DNA from: Dipteris shenzhenensis
Lineage: Eukaryota > Polypodiophyta > Polypodiopsida > Gleicheniales
Length of the DNA stretch: 64,000 nt
NCBI GenBank assembly: GCA_047967505.1
Contig: CM106540.1
Strand: one strand, 5' to 3'
Shown: positions 1 through 11,839 of the stretch, piece after piece
Layout of the letters: each line of letters opens with the position of its first letter
Numbering within the stretch: the first letter of the stretch is position 1
The notes under the pieces: model-generated
Seen by the model: the letters and a program-made list of their open reading frames with translations, nothing else
Told to the model about the DNA's origin: nothing
Databases searched by the model: none
Translations under genes and position numbers: made by a program

Positions 1-1986
1 ATCCATCTACCATGGCTTCAATGAACTCTTTCACGATGACTTTATATAGTTGCACATCATCATCGTCTATGGAAGGCTTCCTCAAGATCTTTACCAGATT
101 ATCCAATTCTTTCCAAACACGTATTCTCAAGGTTGTGACATGAGGATTAGCTTCCAAATTAAAGGTGCAATCACATAACTTTTTCCAATAATTCCAATGC
201 AGATTTAATCGATGTTTTCCATGATTGGACAAAAACCTTCATGCCTTAGAGGCTCCCATGGACACTTTATTTGGAATATTTCCTGATTTTCCTGACAATT
301 GTGCATCTTTGATTAGCTTTACATTCCCCCCATGTAGACCCATGCTCGAGAGTAAAGCGTCAACCCTTGCTATACATGATGCCACTCTCTCCTCCGGTTT
401 CATGTTCCATGCATATACAATGTGCAAGTAAAGCAATTTATCAATGAGCCGCATCTCCGCATGTAACACATAGAAATGTACTCTTTGTAATGGAATGTTT
501 AAAATTGGATCCCAATTTTTATCGTTCTGATCTCTGTTGGGTGCAGCATCCTGATTGCAACTCATTAATCCATTGCTCCAACACATCCGTTTGTTAGCCT
601 CATCATCTATGATGTCATTCATTACATCTTTAGCATTCCCAAAGTCTCCTCGTTTTATTTTCTCTTTCCCTCTATGTATTCCTATGTTATTGCCTTGTGG
701 TTAGTGTGAGTGCATACAATAAAGACATGGATATGTTGCATTTGCACTCAATTCCGTTCCAAACAAACACTTCAATGTCTTAAGATCTCCTGCCATGTGC
801 CATTCAACTTTAAATGATCCGAACCCTTTAACTTGAAGCAACTCTCCTTTCGTTTGCGCATCTATGACACTTGGAATTGGAGATCTATCAAATACCCATT
901 TCAAGAATGAGTGTGTGTCTTTAGGAAGTTCAAACATGGCAAGCCACCAAATGTGCTTTTCCGATTGCACACTAAAATATTCCCTAATTTCCTTATCTTT
1001 GGCATGTCTGAGGGCTTTATTCATCAAAGTAATACTAACCCTCTCCAACTTGTGTCCTTTTACAACCTCACACTCATCCAATTTGATAATGAATACTAAT
1101 TTTCCTTCACAATCTGAAAGATTAAAAGATTTACATGATTAGAAAATATTTCAATAAAAATTCCAGCTCTCTAAATAATATAATTTCAACATACCCCATG
1201 CTTTCATGTTGTAAAACTCCACCATCGCAGCTTGGACCCTATGTACATCCAAAAAAACATTATTATGCTCTGTGTACTCAAAGGTTCTTGGTCCTTGCTT
1301 TGCCCCTTTGGTAGTTGGTCCTCCTTTCTTTTTGCTATGTTGGGCATTTGTCTTGTTTGTGCCTTCCAACATCATGCTTTCTGAGATGTGTATAAATCCA
1401 CCCAACAAATCTTGAACAACAGAATTTGTTTCTTTCCTTGTATTTCTAATGTATACTATCTTGACAATAGAGGATTCTTAATGCCTTGACCTCAAAGTGC
1501 ATTTACAAAGACACTATACACAACTAAGTAGCCTTGACGACTAATGCCAGCAACATCACATGCATGGACATTTTTCGATGGATCTACAAGATTCTCTAAA
1601 TCAGTTGCAACCTCTTGTAATATTGCATGTCACAATGCACGCCGACGAGGGTCCCTAAGAATAGAAATGAATTCTCTTCTTCTTAACTACACTCTTTACG
1701 ACACAAAGTTTGTCAGAGGAATTTCTTCCAATAATGTCCTCCATAAAATTTCTGTAGAAATCATGATAACATTAGAAAAATAAATGACTCGTTTGTAAGT
1801 AATGCTTCATAATTACAAAATAGTCCAAATATACATACCTTGTAGCTTTCACTTTGTGTTTCCTTGCTCCACCACCATATGCCAAGCTCTCCATTGGTTG
1901 CACAGGCTTGATCCTATGCTTGTAACCTAGAGGGGTTCTTTTTATCCTTTCTAATCTCCTAGTCAATGTAGCAAGCTCTTGTTGGA
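1..1986 (-). pseudogene. Decayed multi-exon gene of unknown family, possibly transposon-derived
   Basis: On the minus strand a coherent but broken protein can be followed from about 1986 to the window edge. Two plausible introns are visible: 1752-1838 (donor GTATGT, acceptor CTACAG) and 1114-1194 (donor GTATGT, acceptor TTTCAG). The second joins in frame. The exons hold a basic stretch (TLTRRLERIKRTPLGYKHRI), then a segment ending CDVAGISRQGY. A central part follows with EWHMAGDLKTLKCLFG and YPCLYC, a possible zinc or RNase H-fold region, and then LQRVHFYVLHAEMRLIDKLL. In-frame stops at 701-703 and 239-241 are each followed by continuing similar-style sequence to position 1, and at least one frameshift lies near 1660. 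I do not recognise the family; the AGDLKxLK...CxxC style recalls uncharacterised transposon-like proteins of non-flowering plants (recollection, not verified). The C-terminus lies outside the window. Confidence 0.5.
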
Positions 1987-2891
1987 TATTTGACACGTTG
2001 GTGGATGCATTCCCTCATCCTTGGAATCTTCCTCGGTTGGAATGATTTCCTCTTTGTTGATGCTAATGTTGCTGAGGATGATGCTAATGCTAACTTTGTT
2101 GATGATGACCACTGCTCTGGAATGATCTACCTTTGCCTCTACCTCTGCCTCTGCTTCTATCCGAAGCTGTGAATGTTTGATCATTAGAATGACCTTTTTG
2201 TGCATGAATGGCCTGACTCCTGAGTTCTTCACCAAGTAAGACTATTCTTCAAGTGTTGGAATTTTCCATTAAATGGCAATGCTCTAAAGTAGATTCTCGT
2301 ATCCCTCTTCTAGTCCATTCAAGATGACTTGAACCATTTCAGTTGGATTCATGGTCTATCCTACTGCTGTGAGTTGATTGTTGTAGTCTTTGATTCTAAG
2401 TACGTAAGCATGACCAGTTTAGCTACTGTTGTGAAAACTCTGGTTGATTTGGTTTCTTAGTGTGAGAATCTTAGAAGTGTTCTTGGACTCATAGAGAGTT
2501 GCGAACATATCCCATGCTTCTTTTGATGTCCTAACAGTGTTGAGCTATCCTAGCATGACATCTTGTACATTCTACTTGATCAGATGATATGCATACTTAT
2601 CTTTCTTATCCCATTCTACTTGTGCTTGGGCAATGGCAGGATTTGCTACAGGTACAAAAACTGTTTGTGTAGCTGGAGATCCCGCTATAGATGCTGCTAC
2701 TGATGCTGTGACAACAAGTGGAGTAGAGCTATGTTGGCTGGACTGTCCAATGGTCTAAGTGTAGATCCATCGACATACTCCCATTTGTCTTGAAGTACAA
2801 GAATGGTCGCCGTTCGATATTTCCATGTGTCGTAATTGGAGTTTTCTAGCTTAGTAGATGCCTCCAGATTGAGGTTCTTAGTTGTAGACAT
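1987..2891 (-). pseudogene. Copia Gag fragment
   Basis: Starts at the ATG at 2891-2889 and encodes an N-terminus containing YDTWKYRTATILVLQDKWEYVDG, the Gag-polyprotein N-terminal region of plant copia elements. The same region in the element at 42955-48493 reads LVPQDKWEYVDG. Several stops and frameshifts follow. The open piece at about 1963-2235 covers the low-complexity C-terminal region just before where the zinc knuckle should be. The zinc knuckle, protease and pol are absent. It is not expected to be functional. Confidence 0.65.
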
Positions 2892-2947
2892 GGTGCAAGA
2901 AATGTACTCAAAGTGTCGTGAATTTCACTGTATGAATCGACTGCAAA

Positions 2948-3165
2948 ACACTACCACAAATGACTACCTATACACTAGATTAAGTTGAAAATAATGAACA
3001 TATACAAACCCCTTTAAGGTTAGGGTTAGGGTTAGGGTTTCAAACCCTTGTGCCTTTTAGCACTCTATGTGTTAGTCCTATGCACATATGATCACATGAT
3101 GTTGAGATTGTTCCTCACCACTCTATGCACTTTTGATCACATGATGTTGAGATGATTTGTCAACA
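2948..3165 (-). repeat. Partial family III LTR with TTAGGG-like tract
   Basis: Matches the LTRs at 42955-43211 and 19853-20051 (shared CCACAAATGACTA near the left, TCAACA at the right). It contains three short GTTAGGG-type repeats at about 3018-3041. These occur at the same LTR position in the other copies, so they belong to the LTR and are not an interstitial telomere. Confidence 0.65.
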
Positions 3166-4436
3166 CTCATGTACCAAAAACCAAAATACAATGTGTGTTG
3201 TGAAATGTGGTACGTGATTACTGCATTATCCTTAGGTGCATGACATTGAAACACATCAACCTTTTGTTAACCCTTCCTACTCCATTTCCCTCAAGCAAAG
3301 CATCAAGAGTACTTTTATCTATGTGCTTGCATGACCACATGGTATGTGCTCTATGCATTTGGATATCTTGAAAATGAAAAGAATATATGAAGTGGCATGA
3401 CACAAGACAAGCTTTCCTATTTTGTATGATACCCAAATTAGTGTTTCCTAATCTTTAGGGATTAGGGAGGGATTCGAGATGGATCTTTCTATGGGACAAT
3501 GCCATGTTGTAGGGTTACATAGGCATTCATGATAACATATCCCTTTTGCTCGTCTCTTACATAGGGTGCCACCCAATCTATCTTTCCCCTGAAAATATAT
3601 GATTGGCTCGTCTCTTACATAGGGTGCCACCCAACCCATCTTTCCACCCCCCCTTAACCATGTTTGATCCTCCCAAGTCCATCTGCCACTTGCACCTGCC
3701 TAAAATCTATCCCAAGTCGTCATCAATGTCATGGTGGGTCCCTATGGGCGAGATTATCTCTGAGCTATTTCTGTTTTGGCATACTACTCTTCTGTTCCCT
3801 CCTCCTCTACTCCTTTTCTCTAGTCTAGTGGCTCTTGCCTCCATTTTTTGGGTTTAAACCTACAATTGCCTACAACACCTCTTGCACCTTCTTTGTTACA
3901 ACACCTCTTGCTCTTCTGTCCCCTCCTCCTCTACTTCGCTCTAATCAAGTGGCTCCTCCCTCATTTTTTTGGTTTGAACCTGCAATTTCCTACAACCTAT
4001 TGCACCTTCTTTGCTACCCCTCTCCTTCCAAAAGCACAATTTGGATCCCCCCCCCCTTATCGTTCTCTCTCCCACTCTTTTTTTGTGTGTTTCACCCTCA
4101 GTACCCACCCTTCCACTAATTGTCTGTCTCCTTCAAGTGCTAGAGTCTCATTCCTATTGTTTTCAACTCTCTCCTCTTGTGGTGTAGCTTGATTCTTATT
4201 GTTTTATCTCCCCCCTAGATATACTACTCAATTGGACTCTCTCTAATAGAAAAAACCTTCATCCATCCCTTATTTGGTGATTCATTATTGTTGTGCAAGC
4301 ATGGTGAGGAACATCTCTAAATGATAGTCTAACATTGTGGTCAATTGTATGTTCCACAGCACCAAAACCTACATTAGGTGAATGGATCCCTTGTGCCTAC
4401 AACCTGAATGATTGGATTGTTAGATATCAATGCTCC
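3166..4436. other. Non-coding stretch, pyrimidine-rich 3640-4200
   Basis: No credible gene on either strand. Open frames here are short and lie in CT-rich DNA (3640-4200) with runs of C and T. A 43-bp direct repeat (see 3548-3648) is the only clear structure. Confidence 0.6.
3548..3648. repeat. Direct repeat, two copies 58 bp apart
   Basis: A segment starting GCTCGTCTCTTACATAGGGT occurs at 3548-3590 and again at 3606-3648 with one or two mismatches, consistent with a short tandem duplication. Confidence 0.75.
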
Positions 4437-4439
4437 ACT

Positions 4440-4605
4440 CTCATGTAACTACGCGGGAACCAGCTAACTCTACTTGTAAGCCCCCCATATGAGGAGAAGG
4501 CATTTCAGTAGCTCGGTTATCTGGTAGGTCCTGGTTTGGACACCAGATGGGGGCCATGTGTGGCTTGATGGCTGGACGGAGTTGGCACACTACCAACTAG
4601 GCTAC
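4440..4605 (-). mobile_element. Candidate tRNA-derived SINE head
   Basis: On the minus strand TAGCCTAGTTGG (4593-4604) fits a Pol III A box. About 50 bp downstream GGTGTCCAAACC (4533-4544) resembles a B box and sits in a five-base-pair stem with a six-base loop (CTGGT/ACCAG), like a T arm. No poly(A) or simple-repeat tail and no target-site duplication were identified, and no second copy was seen in the window, so the call is tentative. Confidence 0.3.
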
Positions 4606-5645
4606 ATGCAAGTGCGGGAAGGCATCCCATGACTGACCACATTGAGGGTAGATGGAGCATTTCCCGGGGTAGCCCACTCTCGAGTTGCGGGGCCCGTTTG
4701 GAGTCCCAGATGATCTCGGATGGCTATGGGAGTGAAGAGATATCGTGCCCCCATCATACCCCCCTAAAACCAAAGAGATTAAACACCCAATAAAACCTTC
4801 TACACCATCCATTGTACACAAAAAACCTTCAACGTTTCATGCTTCCTACTTCCACAATCATTCATGGGGGGCACATTATCTACACAGTAAATTATAGAAA
4901 TGATCTACCTCCAATACACTTCGTGAGTTTGAACTTGACCCTAAAAATCACTTGAAAATATTCCCATGTTGGTGCAAAACTTTCACAAGGAGCCATTACA
5001 CCCTTCCCATCACTCTTGTGCATCCATGCATAGCAACTAGGCAATATATGGGAAAAAACAGCAAATTACCTACTCCAAAGGGGGCAATATTCATCCTCCT
5101 TTGAGTGCAGACATGATTCAAGTACTTTGGCATTATATAGGTGAAGAATAAGAAAATAATACCACACAATAAACAAATCCAACCTAGAATCAACATATCT
5201 TCACGAAAGACTTGGAAATATTCCATAGTAGGGTGCTCTTGGGGCCCAAAAGTAACCAATTTCATCTAGCCATAAACTTGAGCCTCTTAAAATTTCAAGA
5301 TTGCATCCACAGCTTCCAAATTAGGTCCAAAACAGGACACCCTCTTACACAGAGTCGACAACCAAGCAAGAGAAAGAGGCTAGAAATAGTGAGAAATCTC
5401 CACAATATCAAAATAGTCTGCTCTTGCAAGCTTCTTTTCTCTAAAACATGGCCCTAATCTTCTATGCAGCATATCACCCAAGCCAACTCTTAGACCTCTC
5501 CCTCACACCTCCCAACAAGAGAAAGCATCAAGACAAGACCTCATGTCCCTCAAGTGGCCAACGATCCCCTCTATAAGCAAGAGTGTGAGCCCCATAAAAA
5601 GCCTTCCTTGACTGTCCTCCAAGCATCAAAGATCCCCCCAAGTGA

Positions 5646-5750
5646 CTCTCCTTCAAGATTACAAAACCCTTCCCTATGGGCCCATTCGTTGACTCTTCTC
5701 CACAAGTAGCTCTCCTTCAAGATTATGAAACCCTTCCCTATGGTCCAATC
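5646..5750. repeat. Direct repeat of about 41 bp, spacing 64 bp
   Basis: CTCTCCTTCAAGATTA and the following 25 bases (ending CCTTCCCTATGG plus a few) occur at 5646 and again at 5710 with a few substitutions. Confidence 0.75.
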
Positions 5751-6394
5751 TCCACCCCTAGATTTTCCCCCTTGGATGGATGACAAGTTTCCACTCCACA
5801 AGGTACACCTTAATTATACTCCCCCCATCTTAGCAATGCCTCCATCCTAAAGAAATGCACACACATCTCCCTTGCATTGACCTTGTCATTGCATGCAAGG
5901 TGGGAAGGGGGGCCTTTGGATGAGTTGGGTAAACAAAATCTACAAAGGAATCCAAATACCTCATCTTATATAATATTTTATAAATTTTGAATATTTTTAC
6001 CAAATCATTCATGTAATATGTATATTTCAACCTCTTTATAAGTATAACAATTCTATATGCTTAGTAACACTAAATACACGTGGAATATATTTTTATTGCA
6101 CACATATTACGTATTTTCTTGAAAATTTAATATAGATAAGGCATTGGTTCTCTAAGGAGATTCCATTTTGATTGAAAAGGAAGTGTTGAGAATCACATTT
6201 TGATTCAAATGAAGTGTTTAATTTTTATCAGCTCTAATGGGTGTTATATTAAATGGTTAGGCACGGTCTCACAAGCACTAATACGAGCACTCATGCATGG
6301 TGTAGAGTGAAGCAATTTGGGGTCAACATGTCATGAGCTAGCCATGAACAAATTGTCAGTGCTCCTTAGATGAGACACTACTAAAAAAAAAAAA

Positions 6395-6545
6395 ATGGAA
6401 ATTTGGGAATAAATGCACCCTACTTGTTAATTTTAAAACAATGCAAAAAAGTACCCCTACTATTAAAAAAAATAACTTATGGAAATTTGGGAATAAATGC
6501 ACCCTACCTGTTAATTTTAAAACAATGCAAAAAAGAACCCCTATT
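6395..6545. repeat. 84-bp tandem duplication (about 1.8 copies)
   Basis: ATGGAAATTTGGGAATAAAT starts a unit at 6395 that recurs at 6479 and continues with high identity to about 6543. The first copy follows a run of A residues. Confidence 0.85.
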
Positions 6546-8164
6546 GTAAATATATTTTTGTAAGTTTGAAGAATAAAAATATCCCTCATTTTTAACTCTC
6601 ATGGTATATTTACATTGCCCCTGGTGACCCCCCTGAGCTTTGGAAGCCTTGGATCTGAGTTTTAGAATCTTTGATCCCATGGGCATCATGAGAAGCCTTG
6701 GCTTAACTTTTTTATTTAAGAGGTTTCACAATTATCCAAGTTATGCTTTTCTAGTGGAAGTTTGAGTTTTAAGCAAGATAATTTGGACACTTTCTACTAT
6801 GATAAATGTTTTATGCTTTGCATTGAAGATTTGTTATGAGTTGCTAGGAAAGGGTTTTCTTCAATGCAAGTCTCCCTACCCTAGCAAGAACTATGAAGCA
6901 ATGATTGGAACACTAGTAACCAATATTTGTGCCTCTCCCAGGTTCCACATATTTTGTGTAGTAATTCTAGGATTTGTTCTTGGGGTAAGGATGGAAGAAT
7001 TCTAGATACTAGTTCCTAATTATATCAGTTCATTTTGAGTTGAGATGTATTCTATATTGGATCTACATTTAGGTCGTAGATACCTAAATTTCAAACATTG
7101 AATCAGCTCCTTTTACACGCTTAAAGTTTTAGATATGCTAGGTTTGTGGCTTAGGCTAACTTGTTTGGGATACTAGAATCTAAGAGGTTTTAGAATACCA
7201 ACTTTGCCTACCTAAGCTTGGTTTTGGATACAATTTTACTAGGATATGGGTTCAAGTTGTAAGTTGGATCAAGGAACTTCTTCAAATTCCATTCTAGGCT
7301 TTAGATATAATCTTGAGTTTGAGCTCATCTCAACTCTCAAATATTGGATCCAAGCTCTCCTAATTCCATTCGAGGCTTCAAATATATTCTTTACTAACTT
7401 TGAGCTCAACTCCTGAATTTATAAATTCTCAGATTGGTAGTTTGTAGTATTTGGGTCGAGACTAGCTTGGCACCATGTTCCAGTTTTGTATATAAATTGC
7501 CCTGGAGGTTTGGGTTTTCAAATACTAAATTCTTATTCTAGATATTCAAGATCCAATTTTACACTTTCTGGAGTATACAAGGTACTAAGTCCGATTTTTG
7601 CATTTATTTGATTTGGATTCTAGATCTCTATATTCCAAATGACATAATCAATCCAAAATTTTGACATTTCTATTCTTATGGATCCTGTGTTTTGGATCCT
7701 ATTGTGTCTACTTCTAAGTATAGTTTAATAGGATTTTGGGTTCAAATGGGACCGAATGCTACCTTATGTTGTTAGCTTTTTGAAATTTTAGATATGCCTC
7801 TCTAGGTCCCACCAATTTTGTCAAAACCTTGGTCTTATTCTTAGACTCACATTTTTAAAGCTCAATTAATATTTACTAAAGTGATTACACCACTAACTTG
7901 ATTAAAAGGCATCAATAAAATTTTTGTAGAGCCAAATAGCTTGACATTTATAGATGCCAACCAAGCAACCATACGCTCAAGTATTTAGGTCCTATTCAAA
8001 CCATGAAGACGTGGGAGATTATAGGAGACAACCACCTTAAAAAAGGAATTGACAAATTTATCTACTTCAGACCTTTCTTCACCACATATCTTGAATAATT
8101 AAAGTTACAAAGACGATGAGCAATGAATTTACATGAATGAATAGATGATGGACATACCAAGATG

Positions 8165-8168
<4 letters not shown>

Positions 8169-8210
<42 letters not shown>
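8169..8210. repeat. (GA)n microsatellite, about 42 bp
   Basis: Uninterrupted GA dinucleotides; no other function is visible. Confidence 0.95.
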
Positions 8211-8213
<3 letters not shown>

Positions 8214-8625
8214 TTTCTTAACCTAAAGTGTGCCTAAGCATTTCTTGGCCTTGTTCACGATCTTGTATCAATCATTTTAAGAAAGAGGCAATTTAGTAAC
8301 ACATGAAGATGACCCTTGAGATCAAACCCTAGACCTTTCAAGAGGCATACTATGCCAAACAATGAAGAACCAGTGATGCATAGTGACATTTAGATTCATT
8401 TTGATCCACCAATGGACAAAGCTAATCATGATGAGCTCAGAGTTGAAGCATTTGCACCTTTTGATGAAAGAGATTCTATAGTGATGTTAGTTATTTTGAT
8501 TTTGTGACATGATCTTCAACTTGTTAGTGCTTAGCTCTTTTGATTGCAAAAGGGATCATATTAAATCCTTGCCTTAGATTACAATTTTCAAGATTGGAGT
8601 GTAATAGGATAGACATGGTAACTTC

Positions 8626-8977
8626 TGTGAAGATAGTGGGAGAGAAGGAAGGAGTCTCACTTGCAGCTTTCTCACATACACAATGGGGGAATACACACAA
8701 AGGTGGAGGCTGAAAACAGTTTTCCTCTTCTTAGTTGTGAAAGCCAAAAGAACTCTTGTACAAAGAAATAGAAGAACCCTATATGTGGGTCTCAAACCAA
8801 ACTCAGCTAGCCTAGGTGGCATACTAACTGAGCCACGAACTAGAGTACATAAGGATAGCTGTCATCCAGCTATTATTCATGGGCGGTGTACCAACCGCAT
8901 CTGTAGCTAACAAGTCGGTGACATAAATGCACAACGGTCACCCTGGCATATCACGAGTGGAGCTCGATATCTCAACA
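8626..8977 (-). repeat. Family I 3' LTR (copy C)
   Basis: In element orientation it begins TGTTGAGATATCG and ends CTTCACA. It is the same length as the LTR at 13824-14175 and has close relatives at 20686-21038, 22951-23308, 23570-23924 and 28887-29239. Confidence 0.95.
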
Positions 8978-8999
8978 CTCCCCCTCGAGCTCAATCCCA

Positions 9000-10484
9000 A
9001 TTCCTGCACACCAAGCAGGTCTCTGAACTTGCACAGCTTCTCTATGCCCAATGCCTTCGTGAATATGTCAGCTACCTGATCCTCTGTGCTGACATAAACT
9101 AGATCAATAAGACCTAGTAAAACCTTCTCCCGCACATAGTGATAATGCACCTCAATGTGCTTTGTTCTAGCATGATAGACTAGGTTATTTGCCAGGTGTA
9201 TACTGCTCATGTTGTCATAATAAATGACAACTGGCCCATTTGTAGACTGATGCATATCATAAAGTAGCTTATGCAACCAAGCTACCTCACATGCAGCCAT
9301 TGCTGCACCCTTGTACTCAGCCTCTGTGCTCGACAAGGCAACTGTAGGCTGTTTCTTACTGCTCCAAATGATTGCAACACTCCCAAAAGAGAACATATAT
9401 CCACTGGTAGATCGTCTATCAGAAATACTACCAGCCCAATCAACATCAGTGTATCCATGCAACTGTATCTAAAGCCCAGCCTAATAAAATAGTCCATACT
9501 GCAATGTGGACTTCACATACCTAAGTATGCATCTAGCGGCACCAAATGCGGTTTCCTTGGAGCTTGCATAAGCTGACTTACCAATCCAACAGCATAGCTC
9601 AAATCTAGCCTGGTAATAGTCATATAAATCAAACTTCCTACTATGCATCTGTACATAGTAGGGTCTTCTAGAAGCTCACCTGTATCTGCACTCAGCTTCA
9701 CATTCTGCTCCAAAGGAACTGAAATAGGCTTATAGCCTGTCATCCCATATTTGGATAGCATGTCCAATCCATACTGCCTCTGCAAGAGCCGTATCCCACT
9801 TGGTGATCTAATCACCTCAATGCCCAAGAAATAATGCAGCTCTCCCAAATCCTTCATCTCAAACTTCTGCTTCAATAGCATTTTCACATAAAGGATATCT
9901 TCATCACTATCACCTGTGATGATCAAATCATCAACATAAATGACAAGCAGCATAATACCTTTCTCTATTTTTCTCACATAAAGTGAGAAATCTGCCTTGG
10001 AAATCTGAAAGCCAATACTGACAAGATACTGTCCTATCTTGTCAGACCATGCTCTAGGTGCTTGCTTCAAGCCATACAAGGCTTTCTTCAACCTGCAAAC
10101 AAACTCAGGATGAACAACATGAACATAACCTAGTGGCTGCTCCATAAAGACCTCTTCTTGCAAATCACCATGCAAGAAGGCATTCTTTACATCCATCTGA
10201 TGTAAAGACCATCCCTTTGATGCAGCCATAGCAATAACTGCTCTTACAGTTGCCATCCTTGCAACCGGATTGATTGTTTCTTCATAATCAATGCCATATG
10301 TCTGTGCATACCCCTTGACAACTAATCTTGCCTTGTATCTGTTCACAGAACCATCTGCATTGTGCTTCACCTTATAAACCCGCTTATAGCCAATTGCATT
10401 CTTGTCTTTAGGCAAAGGCACCAATTCCCATGTAGCATTTGCTTCCAAGGCATCCATGGCTTTCTCCCATTTTTCTTTTCCCAT
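9000..10484 (-). pseudogene. Copia reverse transcriptase-RNase H (copy C)
   Basis: The minus-strand frame 10484-9513 encodes the RVT_2-type reverse transcriptase. It contains the NAFLHGDLQEEVFMEQP block, LYGLKQAPRAW and the catalytic YVDD box in VIYVDDLIITGDS. After a frame break near 9500 the RNase H part (9462-about 9000) shows [15 protein letters not shown] and the conserved end [16 protein letters not shown]. The enzyme would copy element RNA into cDNA inside virus-like particles. The polyprotein is not continuous with the integrase part, and the frame break makes it non-functional. Confidence 0.85.
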
Positions 10485-10491
10485 GGCTTGC

Positions 10492-11797
10492 TCAAAAGAA
10501 GTGCGTTCTGGTTACCATATAGGCATAGTGAATGGCTATAAATCCATCATATTTCAGCCTATCCATAGGATACCTAGCTCTGGTAGACTTGCGCAAAATA
10601 GGCTCACTTCCAGGTGCTCTCAAAACATCCCTGGTCTTCCTTACTCCAATTATAACAACAGAAGGAATACCCAACTCTTCATCAATGCTCTGTTCTGAGC
10701 CACTGGATTCACCATCCACATAAGAGTGACCTGCATTCACATCAAACATGGGCTGATATACGTTCTCTTTTCCTTTTCCTGATACCTGCATACCACTATT
10801 TACATTGCTTTGAGGAGATTCTCCTGATCTCAATCTACCTGTCCATGGTGAAGTATGTGAACCACTGCTAGAGGACACTGCAGGTCCACTAATATTTTGT
10901 GATTGCTGCTGTGAATTCTATGTAGCATCACCATTTTGTGCATCTATATCATCAATCACATTTACTGGTTTATATCAGCTGCTCATCTCATAAAAAACAA
11001 CATCTCTGCTCACTATAAACTTACGAGTAGAAGGGTTATAGCATCTATACCCTTTCTGCTGTAGAGAATAACCAATAAAGATGCACTTCTCAGCTTTTGG
11101 ATCCAACTTGGATCTCAACTCATGTGGCACATGAACATAGGCAATGCATTGAAAAATTTTCAAATGAGAAATATCTCGTTTCCTACTAGTATACATCTCC
11201 TCTGGCATCATGCCATGTATTGCTACAGTGGGAGTCCTATTCATTATGTAAACTACTGTAGCAACTGCTTCAGCCCAATAATAATCTGGTAGGTCTTTTT
11301 CATTTAGCATGGCCCGAGATACCTCTCCAATATGCCTGCTTTTCCTTTCTGCAAGTCCATTTTGCTGTGGGGTATGACTGCATGAATATTGCTGCTTTAT
11401 GCCATGCTCCTGCAGGGACCTTGCAAACTCATTTGAGAGGTACTCTCCCCCTCCATCTGACCTTAGGCATTTTATTTTGCAGGCCTATTTCTTTTTCAGC
11501 CATAGATTTAAAAGCTTTGAAATGCCCAAACACTTCACTTTTCTTTTTCATAATTTGCACCCAAACTTTTCTGCTGTAATCATCAATAAAAGTGACAAAA
11601 TAGTGACAGCCTCCAATAGATGTAGCTTTAGTAGTCCACACATCAGAATGGATTAATTCCAATGGCTTCTTACTCTCTTGAACATCTCTAGGAAATGGTT
11701 TCCTTGCCTGTTTTCCAAATTGATAGGCTTCACATACCTTATGCATTTTTGCAACCTTGAATTTAGGCAATCCTGCAACAATGTTTTGGGCCTGCAT
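10492..11797 (-). pseudogene. Copia integrase (copy C)
   Basis: The minus-strand pieces 11797-11429, 11310-10975 and 10878-10492 together form the GAG-pre-integrase tail (CEAYQFGKQARKPFPR), the catalytic core starting at HSDVW and FVTFIDDYSRKVW, and the C-terminal part ([14 protein letters not shown]) with a serine-rich linker. The second catalytic Asp region is frame-shifted near 11480: the sister copy at 23570-29239 shows that one extra A displaces the frame. A stop at 11840-11842 separates it from Gag-protease where the sister copy has a Trp codon. The protein would insert cDNA into the host genome; here it is dead. Confidence 0.8.
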
Positions 11798-11839
11798 TGA
11801 TTTAAGTCACTGTACATTAACATGACCAATGTGTTTATG

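Larger units (their letters stand above)
1987..3165 (-). mobile_element. Ty1/copia family III remnant: gag plus partial 5' LTR
   Basis: A minus-strand copia fragment closely related to the element at 42955-48493: the gag leader, the gag start and the gag C-terminal asparagine/glutamine-rich region align by eye. To the right of gag lies a family III LTR fragment (about 2948-3165, ending in the TCAACA terminus). The LTR start and the primer-binding site are missing, so the leader runs straight into mid-LTR sequence. To the left, gag stops at the SNIQ motif just before the zinc knuckle and joins the decayed gene at 1-1986. No target-site duplication can be assigned. Confidence 0.7.
4606..8620. 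other. Non-coding region without recognisable gene
   Basis: AT-rich DNA with only short, unsupported open frames. It contains the small duplications at 5646-5750 and 6395-6545 and the (GA)n tract at 8169-8210, listed separately. I see no conserved protein motif or RNA gene. Confidence 0.6.

Noticed and set aside
3018-3045. GTTAGGG repeats suggesting an interstitial telomere
   Set aside because: Only two to three units, not the plant TTTAGGG form, and the same tract sits at the same place in the other family III LTRs (43083, 19955).
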